A DNA stretch of 24,244 nucleotides from an uncultured Blautia sp. (GTDB lineage Bacteria; Bacillota; Clostridia; Lachnospirales; Lachnospiraceae), in assembly GCF_934371575.1 (NCBI RefSeq), contig NZ_CAKRNY010000052.1, forward strand, positions 1-24,244. Direction: 5' to 3'. Made by a program: the position numbers and the translations under genes. This document shows, in pieces, positions 8,015-15,251 of this stretch; the stretch's first letter is position 1, and the number at the start of each line of letters is the position of its first letter. Below the pieces are notes generated by a model, which worked only from the letters and a program-made list of their open reading frames with translations, ran no database searches and was not told where the DNA came from.

Positions 8015-8407
8015 GGGGAATTTCTCGCCGATCCGAAGTTCCTGGCTTACAAGGGCTTCAGAACTGCAGATGTATCCGATTGTGGGATTAACCTGATGTA
8101 TTTACCCCTTGTACCCAATGCCGAGCCACCTAAATTCAAGGAATGCGCCAAGCAGCCCAAGGTGTCCGAGAATGGCTTCGTTCTTTACTACACTGACCAG
8201 TGCCCGTACACATACTATTGGGTACCAAAAGTACAGGAAACCGCAAAAGAACATGGCATCCCATTCAAAGCCATCCACATCACAGACAAAGAATCTGCCC
8301 AGAACACCCCTGCCCCAGCCACAACCTACGCCCTGTTCCGAAACGGCAAATTCCTGACCCAGGGCATCCAGTCGGACAAAAAGTTTCTGACGCTGGTGAA
8401 AAAATAG
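8015..8407 (+). pseudogene. C-terminal remnant of a YoaP-like GNAT acetyltransferase
   Basis: From about 8015 the frame reads GEFLADPKFLAYKGFRTADV, the end of a GNAT domain. It continues into a YoaP-like domain with FVLYYTDQCPYTYYWVPKVQ and ends TQGIQSDKKFLTLVKK. The open frame begins at 7985 after a stop and has no start codon with a ribosome binding site before the homology. ATG 8096 is internal to the domain. Most of the catalytic GNAT half is missing, where a complete protein is roughly 250 aa. It is therefore a 5'-truncated gene. The YoaP assignment comes from recognition of the C-terminal pattern. Confidence 0.75.
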
Positions 8408-8467
8408 AATCCGGTAACTAAACGCATCAAGAGCCCAAGAAGGAAATAATTATGAGTGAATATAAGA

Positions 8468-8497
8468 TTACCAGAAATATCCCTAAATTAGTATAAT
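8468..8497 (+). promoter_or_regulatory. Possible promoter for the LysR gene
   Basis: A perfect TATAAT (8492-8497) has a weak TTACCA -35 (8468-8473) at 18 nt. The start at 8520 would give a leader of only about 16 nt carrying the AAAAAGGAAA ribosome binding site. A 14-codon ATG frame (8452-8496) overlaps it and is probably not meaningful. Confidence 0.35.
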
Positions 8498-8519
8498 ATG
8501 TCAAAAAAGGAAATGCAGG

Positions 8520-9413
8520 ATGGACGTAAATTTCGAGTATTACAAGATCTTTTATTATGTGGCAAAATACCACAACTTTACCAAGGCAGCCCAGGCGTTA
8601 AACAACAGCCAGCCTAATATCACCCGGGCTATGAACTGTCTGGAACAGCAGCTGAATACCACTTTATTTATCCGCACTAACCGCGGGGTACAGCTTACCC
8701 CGGAGGGAGAACGGCTTTATATCCATGTGCTTGGTGCAATGGAACAGTTCCAGGCAGCAGAAGAGGAGCTGGCGGACAGCTCCGGGCTTTCTCATGGAAG
8801 TGTGGCAATTGGTGCCAGTGAAACTGCCCTGAATATTTTTCTGCTTGATAAATTAAAAAATTTCCATATGACTTATCCGGGAATCCGGCTGAAGCTTTAT
8901 AACCATTCCACCCCGGAAGCCATTGAATCCGTAAAAAGTGGAAAGATCGATTTTGCAGTAGTTTCCACTCCGGCAGAGGTGGATTCCCCATTGAAACAGA
9001 TCATGCTCATGCCCTTTCAGGAGATCCTGGTTGGCGGTACCACTTTTACAGCCCTTGGAAGCCAGGAGCTTTCCCTTCGGGAGGTAAAAAACTATCCGCT
9101 GATTTCTCTTGGACGGGAAACTATGACCTATAAATTTTACAACAGTGTATTTTTATCCCATGGCCTGGATCTTTCCCCAGATACGGAAGCTGCCACTGCG
9201 GACCAGCTCCTGCCGCTTGTAAAATGTGAGCTTGGCCTTGCCTTTTTACCCCAGCCAATGGCAGCCCCATCCCTTCTGAAAAAAGAAATCGTACAGATTC
9301 CACTAAAAGACGAAATCCCGGAGCGTCAGATCTGCCTGGTATATGACAGCCAGCATCCTATGGGGGCCGCAGCAAGAGAGTTGAAAAACACCATTATATC
9401 CGGGTGTGTTTAA
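8520..9413 (+). CDS. LysR-family transcriptional regulator
   Basis: A 297-aa full-length LysR regulator. The N-terminal winged helix (residues about 5-63) contains FTKAAQALNNSQPNITRAMN and ends LTPEGERLY. The effector-binding domain (about 92-293) starts GSVAIGASETALN and has two typical periplasmic-binding-protein-like lobes. Asn replaces the more usual His/Val in the recognition helix (NSQPNITRAM), a variant seen in other clostridial members. The ligand is unknown. The usual divergent target gene is absent, because upstream lies only the YoaP remnant. The regulated gene may therefore have been lost or lie elsewhere. Confidence 0.92.
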   Translation: MDVNFEYYKIFYYVAKYHNFTKAAQALNNSQPNITRAMNCLEQQLNTTLFIRTNRGVQLTPEGERLYIHVLGAMEQFQAAEEELADSSGLSHGSVAIGASETALNIFLLDKLKNFHMTYPGIRLKLYNHSTPEAIESVKSGKIDFAVVSTPAEVDSPLKQIMLMPFQEILVGGTTFTALGSQELSLREVKNYPLISLGRETMTYKFYNSVFLSHGLDLSPDTEAATADQLLPLVKCELGLAFLPQPMAAPSLLKKEIVQIPLKDEIPERQICLVYDSQHPMGAAARELKNTIISGCV

Positions 9414-9484
9414 AATTTATGTAGTTTGTCAAAATTGCAGAAATACAGTCTGGAGAACCGTTGAGAAAGGAAGCTAAAAGGCTT

Positions 9485-9904
9485 ATGATTTATATAGATC
9501 GAATTACAAACATCTGCACATCTGACTATGATGAAGTCTGGTGGATTGTCCGTTCCCCAGATATCATGCCGCAGAAAGAAAAACTGGTCCAATCCCTTTC
9601 CCCATCTAGGGAGCTGTTTCTAAGATACCGGGAAGCTTTCCATGCCGAACAATTTGGTCCGGAATTTTTCCAAAATGTATATGTCCCACAATTCATTGCA
9701 GAACTGGCGAAAAATAAAGAAGCGGATCTGAACTATCTGTGCAGGGAGAGCAGCAGGAAAAATATTGTTCTCGGGTGCTACTGTGAGGATGAAGAACTTT
9801 GCCACAGAAGTATCATTGCAGGGATTCTGCTGGGAATGGGTGCTGAAATTCAGACAAACCAGGAATACCGAAAATACTATGAAATGCTCCGCAGAACGTG
9901 TTAA
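9485..9904 (+). CDS. DUF488 family protein
   Basis: A 139-aa protein with the DUF488 hallmark near its C-terminus, LGCYCEDEELCHRSIIAGIL, where Cys and the CHR motif are conserved. The family is widespread and lacks a firm biochemical role. The start is uncertain: TTG at 9461 would add eight residues, while ATG at 9485 begins the conserved part (MIYIDRITNICTSDYDEVWW). I prefer 9485, although its ribosome binding site is only moderate. It follows the LysR gene by about 70 nt on the same strand. Its 3' end overlaps by a few bases the frame of the MATE remnant. Confidence 0.75.
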   Translation: MIYIDRITNICTSDYDEVWWIVRSPDIMPQKEKLVQSLSPSRELFLRYREAFHAEQFGPEFFQNVYVPQFIAELAKNKEADLNYLCRESSRKNIVLGCYCEDEELCHRSIIAGILLGMGAEIQTNQEYRKYYEMLRRTC

Positions 9905-10143
9905 GGCATTGGTGGAATTGCTCCTCTTTAGGCAGAGAACAAGAAGAAACAGGCGATTTTTTCTCCTTTTTGCGCAAGGTTTTCATTGTAGTTCCACTGA
10001 CTTATCTGTTCCCATATGCGTTTCAAATGGGGACCCACGGCGTATTCCTGGCCGAGCCGGTTTCCAACGTGATCGGCGGAAGTTTATGCTTTGTTACAAT
10101 GCTGCTGACGGTGCTGCCAGAGCTGAAAAGAATGGAAAATTAA
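9898..10143 (+). pseudogene. C-terminal remnant of a MATE-family efflux transporter
   Basis: From about 9931 to 10143 the frame encodes the end of a MATE multidrug/sodium exporter. It has a hydrophobic segment (VFIVVPLTYLFPYAF), the family's closing motif VFLAEPVSNVIGG, a final hydrophobic helix, and PELKRMEN before the stop. A complete MATE protein is about 450 aa with 12 TM segments; only the last two remain. The frame runs straight out of the DUF488 gene end, consistent with a deletion joint. It converges on the AraC gene, and the two stop codons overlap (10140-10143). Confidence 0.7.
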
Positions 10144-11192
10144 AATAACCGATTTTTGGCCTCCTGTTTTCGATAAGCAGAAGGCGTCATCCCAGTATGT
10201 TTTTTAAACTGGCGGATATAATGTTCTGTGGTATCATATCCGATTGCTTCCGCAATATTTGCCACAGTCATAGTTGTATTCGCCAGGAAATCCTGGGACC
10301 GTTCGATTCGAACGGTACGGACCACTTCTGTATAGGTCATTCCCATCAGATCTTTAATTAAACGGGAAGTGTATTCATTGGAATAATGAAAACGCTTTGC
10401 CACAGTCGAAAGTGTCACATCTCTGTAATTATCCTGGATATACTGAATAATCGCATAACGCTGCACATCAATCTTGCTGTTGAAAAGAGGCATCTGCACA
10501 GATTCCGAGTAATTTCGTACCAATAGATAGAAATCCAGAAGCAGCACATTGGTAATGCACTGATAAGAGTATTTCTGTTTATTCATACTTTCCCATAACA
10601 TCCAGCAAAAAGATTCCCGGATGTAAGAATCCATTCCTGAATGAAAAAGAATATAATCATTTGCTCTTTTTGCATAAATATTATTCAAAAAGAAAGAAGA
10701 GAGCTTATTTGGCGTATTCAAAAAATTATAAAACATACTGTGCAGAGTGTTGCGGCGGAGCATGATGTTGATAATAATACTATCATCATAAACAGAAATA
10801 GAGTGCTCTACAGAAGGGGGAATTACGCAGAAATCTCCTGTTTTCATGGAAATGGTCTGTCCGGAAATCTCCTGTGTACACTTCCCGTCGTAAACATATA
10901 CCAGCTCAAAAAATGTGTGGGAGTGAATCAGCGCCGGGCTATAGCGGTTATGCTTCTGTACCACAATGCTGTCTTTGTCCGTCATATCAAAAAAGAAAGA
11001 GTCTTTAAATTCCGGTGGAATGGTTTCTTTCACTTCCGGAATCAGTAAGTGGCGGCGGATAACCTCCTGAATATCCTGTTTTGCGATATAAGCATAGATC
11101 TGTCCGGCTTCCCGGGCTTCATACTGTTCTTTGTAAAACAATTCTTCTTCATTAAACTGATAAATCTGATGTCTCAGTTCTTCAATATCCAT
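10140..11192 (-). CDS. AraC-family transcriptional regulator with cupin sensor domain
   Basis: A 350-aa regulator. The AraC-type N-terminal cupin lies at about residues 80-140 (HNRYSPALIHSHTFFELVYV, then MKTGDFCVIPPSVEHSI, with H90, H92, E96 and H130 in sugar-sensor positions). The C-terminal double HTH lies at about 255-345 (AKRFHYSNEYTSRLIKD; IAEAIGYDTTEHYIRQFKKH; TGMTPSAYRK). ATG at 11192 is chosen because it follows a GGGGG-type ribosome binding site; an in-frame ATG 39 nt upstream does not. It is divergent from the sugar ABC importer and is the natural candidate to control it in response to the imported sugar. Its own likely promoter overlaps a 9-bp inverted repeat, hinting at autoregulation. 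Confidence 0.92.
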   Translation of the reverse strand: MDIEELRHQIYQFNEEELFYKEQYEAREAGQIYAYIAKQDIQEVIRRHLLIPEVKETIPPEFKDSFFFDMTDKDSIVVQKHNRYSPALIHSHTFFELVYVYDGKCTQEISGQTISMKTGDFCVIPPSVEHSISVYDDSIIINIMLRRNTLHSMFYNFLNTPNKLSSFFLNNIYAKRANDYILFHSGMDSYIRESFCWMLWESMNKQKYSYQCITNVLLLDFYLLVRNYSESVQMPLFNSKIDVQRYAIIQYIQDNYRDVTLSTVAKRFHYSNEYTSRLIKDLMGMTYTEVVRTVRIERSQDFLANTTMTVANIAEAIGYDTTEHYIRQFKKHTGMTPSAYRKQEAKNRLF

Positions 11193-11256
11193 AAAAATCC
11201 CCCTTTTACAAAATCTTTTTATGCAATTCAAAATATTAAATTAAAACAATTTATAT

Positions 11257-11288
11257 GATGTATTTTAACATCTTAGGTCAAATACATC
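11257..11288. promoter_or_regulatory. Inverted repeat, candidate AraC operator
   Basis: A perfect 9-bp inverted repeat, GATGTATTT (11257-11265) and AAATACATC (11280-11288), is spaced by 14 nt. It lies in the divergent gap between the AraC gene and the ABC operon and overlaps the AraC promoter. It could bind a regulator dimer or form a weak hairpin. Confidence 0.5.
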
Positions 11289-11290
11289 AA
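11262..11290 (-). promoter_or_regulatory. Promoter of the AraC gene
   Basis: On the minus strand TTGATG (11290-11285) and TAAAAT (11267-11262) are 17 nt apart. Both boxes fall inside the inverted repeat at 11257-11288. A second possible -35, TTGACC (11281-11276), has no equally good -10 partner. Confidence 0.45.
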
Positions 11291-11313
11291 TAAAACTGAG
11301 CTAAATTGTGAAT

Positions 11314-11340
11314 TTGAAACGCAAAGGAAAAGAATATAAT
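11314..11340 (+). promoter_or_regulatory. Promoter of the sugar ABC operon
   Basis: TTGAAA (11314-11319) precedes a perfect TATAAT (11335-11340), but the spacing is only 15 nt. Such a short spacer usually makes a weak promoter, which would suit activation by the adjacent AraC protein. The start codon at 11379 is about 30 nt downstream of the predicted transcription start. Confidence 0.5.
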
Positions 11341-11378
11341 AATCTCATAAACAGTTTTCAAGTGAACGGAGGGTAAAC

Positions 11379-12881
11379 ATGAGTGAACCGATTCTTGAAA
11401 TGAAAAATATTTCCAAGAATTTTGGAAGCGTAATAGCACTGAAAAATGTAGATCTGGAGGTATATCCAGGGGAAATAAGAGGGTTGATCGGTGAAAATGG
11501 TTCTGGAAAGTCTACCATATCTTCTATTGCAGCTGGCATGCAGAAAGCCACCAGTGGAAGAATGACTTTCAAAAAGCAGAGTTGGGAACCAGCGAGTATG
11601 ATAGATGCGCTACAAAATGGAATCGGAATGGTTGTGCAGGAGAGCGGAACCATTTCGGGGGTAACCGTTGCAGAAAATATTTTTCTGGCAGAGCTTTCCC
11701 AGTTTCGGAACAAACTGGGGATGATCAATAAAAAGGCAATGAACCAGAAAGCGACAGAGGCAATGAGAGCCATTGGAGTAGAACATGTAACCGGCGATAT
11801 GCCTATTGCTTCACTGGATTTTCAGACCAGAAAGCTGGTAGAAATCGCTAAGGTTATGCTGAAAAATCCAGACATTCTGGTAATTGATGAGACAAGCACA
11901 GCACTTTCACAAGATGGACGTGAGATCATGTATTCCCTGATCCGAAAGCTGCGGGACAGTGGAAAAGCAATAATCTTTATTTCCCATGACCTGGAAGAGA
12001 TTATGGAAGTTTGTGATACACTCACTGTTCTCCGTGATGGAAACCTGATCCGTACGTTTAAAAAAGAAGAATTCAATGCGGATGAAATCCGTACAAGTAT
12101 GATTGGCCGCGAGCTTCAGGGAGATTATTACAGAAGTGATTTTACCCCAAGCAGTCAGAAAGAAGCTGCCATAACAGCCACGAATCTGAAGTACAAAGAG
12201 GAGTTAAAATCTGTAAGCATTACTTTGAAAAAAGGCGAAATCTTAGGCATTGGCGGACTTGCCTCCTGCGGAATGCACACTTTGGGAAAAGCCATGTTCG
12301 GCGCACTTGCCCTGGAAGAGGGAGAAGTAACCACTTATGATGGAACGAAGATCAACAGTCCCCACATCGCAGTTGCAAACAAGATTGGTTATGTGTCAAA
12401 GGACAGGGATGTGGAATCCCTTTGCCTGTCCGCAAGTATCCAGGACAACATTGCAGTTGGCGGAATGGAAAAATATGCCGTAAACGGATTCCTTATAACA
12501 AATAAAAAGGAAAAAGAATATGTGGCAAAACAGATAAAAGAGCTTTCTATTAAATGTTCTGATGGCGACCAGCTGACAAGCCAGCTGTCCGGCGGAAATA
12601 AGCAGAAGGTTGTATTTGGAAAATGGATCGGCTGTGGAAGTGAGATCCTGATCCTGGATTGCCCCACCAGAGGTGTTGACATTGGCGTCAAACAGTCCAT
12701 GTATCAGCTGATGATGGAGCTGAAAAAAGAGGGAAAAGCAATCCTGCTGATCAGCGAGGAGCTTCCGGAACTGCTGGGAATGAGCGACAGGCTTCTGATT
12801 ATGAAAGACGGAAGCATTACCGGTGAATTTAAGCGAAGTGAAAGCCTGACAGACGCAGATGTAATTGGATATATGATTTAA
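11379..12881 (+). CDS. Sugar ABC transporter ATP-binding protein (RbsA/XylG type)
   Basis: A 500-aa tandem ATPase that powers a carbohydrate uptake (CUT2-type) importer at the inner face of the membrane. NBD1 has Walker A GENGSGKST (38-46), a Q-loop (GMVVQES), a degenerate signature (LDFQTRKLVEIAK), Walker B ending D170-E171 (VIDETSTALS) and the switch His (ISHDLEE). NBD2 has no Walker A lysine (GGLASCGMHT, about 292-301) but keeps the canonical signature LSGGN (403-407). Its Walker B reads LILDCPTRGVD, with Cys428 where Glu is usual. So one composite site should hydrolyse ATP and the other is degenerate. GGAGGG precedes the ATG. The first permease gene follows 16 nt later. Confidence 0.93.
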   Translation: MSEPILEMKNISKNFGSVIALKNVDLEVYPGEIRGLIGENGSGKSTISSIAAGMQKATSGRMTFKKQSWEPASMIDALQNGIGMVVQESGTISGVTVAENIFLAELSQFRNKLGMINKKAMNQKATEAMRAIGVEHVTGDMPIASLDFQTRKLVEIAKVMLKNPDILVIDETSTALSQDGREIMYSLIRKLRDSGKAIIFISHDLEEIMEVCDTLTVLRDGNLIRTFKKEEFNADEIRTSMIGRELQGDYYRSDFTPSSQKEAAITATNLKYKEELKSVSITLKKGEILGIGGLASCGMHTLGKAMFGALALEEGEVTTYDGTKINSPHIAVANKIGYVSKDRDVESLCLSASIQDNIAVGGMEKYAVNGFLITNKKEKEYVAKQIKELSIKCSDGDQLTSQLSGGNKQKVVFGKWIGCGSEILILDCPTRGVDIGVKQSMYQLMMELKKEGKAILLISEELPELLGMSDRLLIMKDGSITGEFKRSESLTDADVIGYMI

Positions 12882-12897
12882 GGGGGAACATCAGATT

Positions 12898-13881
12898 ATG
12901 AAAAATAATATGAATAAATATAAAGCAGCCCAAACTGCGATAAAGGTTCTTCCATTTGCGGCACTGGTGCTTTTATTTGGGATCTTCCTGGCAGTAGTCA
13001 GTGCAAAAGGCTATCGGCTGGATATGTACCTGCAGATTGTTTTTAACGAAGGTGTTGTGTTGGCGGTGATTGCTACAGGAGCAATTTTCATTTACACATT
13101 GGGAACTTTTGATATCAGTCTTGGCGCTGCAACCTTGTTTTCTGCAACCATGGGTGTGATTACTTACAATACTACACAGAATGTAGTGTTAATGATCCTG
13201 GCAATCTTTGTAAGCGGAGTTGCATGTTCCCTTGTAAATTCCCTGCTGGCTTCGGTATTTCATATTCCAGCATTTGTTACTACAGTTGCCATGATGTCTG
13301 TGCTTTCTGCGATTGCCTCACAGATCATTACCACAAAGGGTGGTGCACTTGGCGGGATCAGTATTTCGGGAGTAGTGGTAAAGCCGTTTGACAATATGGT
13401 TTTTAAAATCGTAGTATTGGCAGTCTTCTTTATTATCAGTTATTTTGTTTTCAATCTTACAAAAGTGGGAAGAAGACAGAAATTTATCGGAGGAAATCCG
13501 GTGTGCGCAGCTCTTACTGGAATTGAATCCAACAAATATACCATTATTGCTTTCGTAATGGCTGGCCTGGGCGTAGGACTTGGAGCGTTTCTTACTCTGG
13601 TTTATACACCATCTGTAACAACCACTACGGCCTCCAGCATTGGTATGAATATTTTTATTGCAATTGTATTTGGCGGAATGCCTATTTCAGGCGGAGCACG
13701 TTCCAGAATTTATGCGGCACTGGTTGGTGGTTTTTCCTTTATCCTGCTCAATGACATTCTGGAGCTGGTAATCGACGGAAGTGCGGCTTATGGAATCACC
13801 CAGGTGATCAGTGCAGTATTTTTCCTGATCGTTGTATATGTAACAAGCATGAATTATAAGACAAATATACTTCCAAGATAA
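12898..13881 (+). CDS. Sugar ABC transporter permease (RbsC type), first subunit
   Basis: A 327-aa membrane protein of the BPD_transp_2 family with about 8-10 hydrophobic segments. It contains the family's early conserved loop IYTLGTFDISLGAATLFSAT and the late motif IAIVFGGMPISGGARSRIYA, which contacts the ATPase. It begins 16 nt after the ATPase gene with a GGGGGAA ribosome binding site. A second permease gene lies after the binding protein, so the transmembrane channel is probably a heterodimer rather than the homodimer usual for ribose systems. Confidence 0.92.
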   Translation: MKNNMNKYKAAQTAIKVLPFAALVLLFGIFLAVVSAKGYRLDMYLQIVFNEGVVLAVIATGAIFIYTLGTFDISLGAATLFSATMGVITYNTTQNVVLMILAIFVSGVACSLVNSLLASVFHIPAFVTTVAMMSVLSAIASQIITTKGGALGGISISGVVVKPFDNMVFKIVVLAVFFIISYFVFNLTKVGRRQKFIGGNPVCAALTGIESNKYTIIAFVMAGLGVGLGAFLTLVYTPSVTTTTASSIGMNIFIAIVFGGMPISGGARSRIYAALVGGFSFILLNDILELVIDGSAAYGITQVISAVFFLIVVYVTSMNYKTNILPR

Positions 13882-13931
13882 TGGAGAATAAGAAATAGCT
13901 GGCCGATATATGAGATTTTTAATGGTGAATT

Positions 13932-13944
13932 AGCGTATAACGCT
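13932..13944 (+). repeat. Small palindrome before the binding-protein gene
   Basis: AGCGT-ATA-ACGCT is a perfect 5-bp inverted repeat with a 3-nt centre, just upstream of the AAAAAGGAGG site of the binding-protein gene. It may be a minor mRNA hairpin; no function is assigned. Confidence 0.3.
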
Positions 13945-13968
13945 GCAAATAAAAAGGAGGAAATTCTA

Positions 13969-15114
13969 ATGAAACGAACAATGAAAAAAATGGTAAGCAT
14001 GGCATTAACAGGAACTATGGCTGTAGCAGTTCTTGCAGGAGCAGGAACAAGTGAAGTAAAGGCTGCTGACAAGGCAAAGATTGGTGTGCTGGTTGCAGAC
14101 GTAAGTGGCGAGGAAGCACAGGGCTTCCGTTCTTATTATGAGAATTATATCGCTGGTAACTATGACGTAGAATTTAACTACACAGATGCGCTGCAAAGTG
14201 CAGAAGATGAGAAAACAGCAATTGAGAAGTTTGCTTCCCAGGGGTGTCAGGCAATCATCTCTTTTTCCAGCAACGATCGTGTACAGCAGATTGAGACTTG
14301 TGAAAAATACGGAGTTTACTATGCGGTAGCTTCCGGTGTGCTGGATGACGCACAGTATGAAACTTACAAAACTTATGAATATTTTGCTGGTCAGGTAGGA
14401 CCTGGAAATGATACAGAGTTTGAAGCTGGAAAAGATATGGGAGCTTACTACAAAGAGCAGGGTGTTTCCAAAGTAGCAATCTATGGAGCTTTTATTCCGA
14501 ACCCAATGCATGTTTACCGTGTTGCTGGTGTCCTTAACGGACTGGGCTGCACCTATGGCGGAGAAAGCGATATGAACGCTATCGCTGGACAGATTTTCCA
14601 GGATCAGACAGTTGATTTATCTAAAGTAGAAGGCGATGTAGAGGTTGTTTCCTATCTTCAGGGATATGGTGACACCACAACGGATGAGTTAAACGCAGCA
14701 ATCCAGAAAACACCGGATGCATTTATTTCCGTAGGTATGGCAACCACATTTTTTGCACAGTCCTTAAGTGAGGCAGGAATCTCCTTCTCAGACATTGATT
14801 CCTTTACTGAGACCAACGGAAACTCTATGAAAAATGGTACCCTTACTTATCTTGCTGGAAAATATTCTTCTTCTATCGGACCGGTTTTTGCACTGGTAAT
14901 GAACGCCATCAATGGAAATGTGATCAGAGATGAGGACGGAAATGCTCCATCTATCAGCCAGGGATATCTGGTAGCAACTGACAGCGACACATTTGATAAA
15001 TACTCTGTTTCTGACAGCGGTGATGCACCAATCTATGATAAAGAAACTCTGGACAGTATTATTGGCGATAACGTTACATTTGAGGATGTAAAAACATTAG
15101 TAGAATCTAAGTAA
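13969..15114 (+). CDS. Sugar ABC transporter substrate-binding protein
   Basis: A 381-aa periplasmic-binding-protein-like (type I fold) receptor that captures sugar outside the cell for the adjacent permeases. The N-terminus is a signal peptide: basic MKRTMKKM, a hydrophobic stretch to about residue 24, and a type I cleavage pattern VKA|AD at about residue 32. No cysteine occurs in the first 60 residues, so there is no lipobox. That is unusual for a Gram-positive binding protein, which is normally lipid-anchored. The first strand (KIGVLVADVSGEEAQG) and the inner repeats fit Peripla_BP_4. AAAAAGGAGG lies upstream. The ligand is unknown; aromatic residues (YY, YF, FF) that could stack on a sugar are frequent. 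Confidence 0.9.
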   Translation: MKRTMKKMVSMALTGTMAVAVLAGAGTSEVKAADKAKIGVLVADVSGEEAQGFRSYYENYIAGNYDVEFNYTDALQSAEDEKTAIEKFASQGCQAIISFSSNDRVQQIETCEKYGVYYAVASGVLDDAQYETYKTYEYFAGQVGPGNDTEFEAGKDMGAYYKEQGVSKVAIYGAFIPNPMHVYRVAGVLNGLGCTYGGESDMNAIAGQIFQDQTVDLSKVEGDVEVVSYLQGYGDTTTDELNAAIQKTPDAFISVGMATTFFAQSLSEAGISFSDIDSFTETNGNSMKNGTLTYLAGKYSSSIGPVFALVMNAINGNVIRDEDGNAPSISQGYLVATDSDTFDKYSVSDSGDAPIYDKETLDSIIGDNVTFEDVKTLVESK

Positions 15115-15183
15115 TTGTTTTGCAGGTAACTGTGAAGACATTAAACAGTTACGAATTTAAATAACTGGAAATTAATTTATGAA

Positions 15184-15233
15184 AGCTCTGACCGATAACC
15201 CTGGATGCCCATATCCAGGAAATCGGACAGGCT
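15184..15233 (+). other. Intercistronic RNA hairpin between binding protein and second permease
   Basis: A long imperfect stem. The outer arms 15184-15196 and 15222-15233 pair AGC-CTG-CCGAT with ATCGG-CAG-GCT, with one mismatch and one bulge. An inner 7-bp stem (CCTGGAT 15200-15206, ATCCAGG 15213-15219) closes a 6-nt loop. No T-run follows; the ribosome binding site TGGAGG of the next gene starts 3 nt later. Likely roles are 3'-end protection of the binding-protein mRNA or damping of downstream translation. Confidence 0.55.
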
Positions 15234-15251
15234 GGATGGAGGCTGGAATTT

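Noticed and set aside
8452..8496. 14-codon ATG frame with a ribosome binding site before the LysR gene
   Set aside because: It overlaps the likely -10 box of the LysR gene and matches no known peptide; it may be a scrap of a lost gene.
14005..14511. Minus-strand open frame inside the binding-protein gene (168 codons)
   Set aside because: It is opposite a clear signal peptide and binding-protein fold; its hydrophobic cysteine-rich translation is typical of antisense artefacts.
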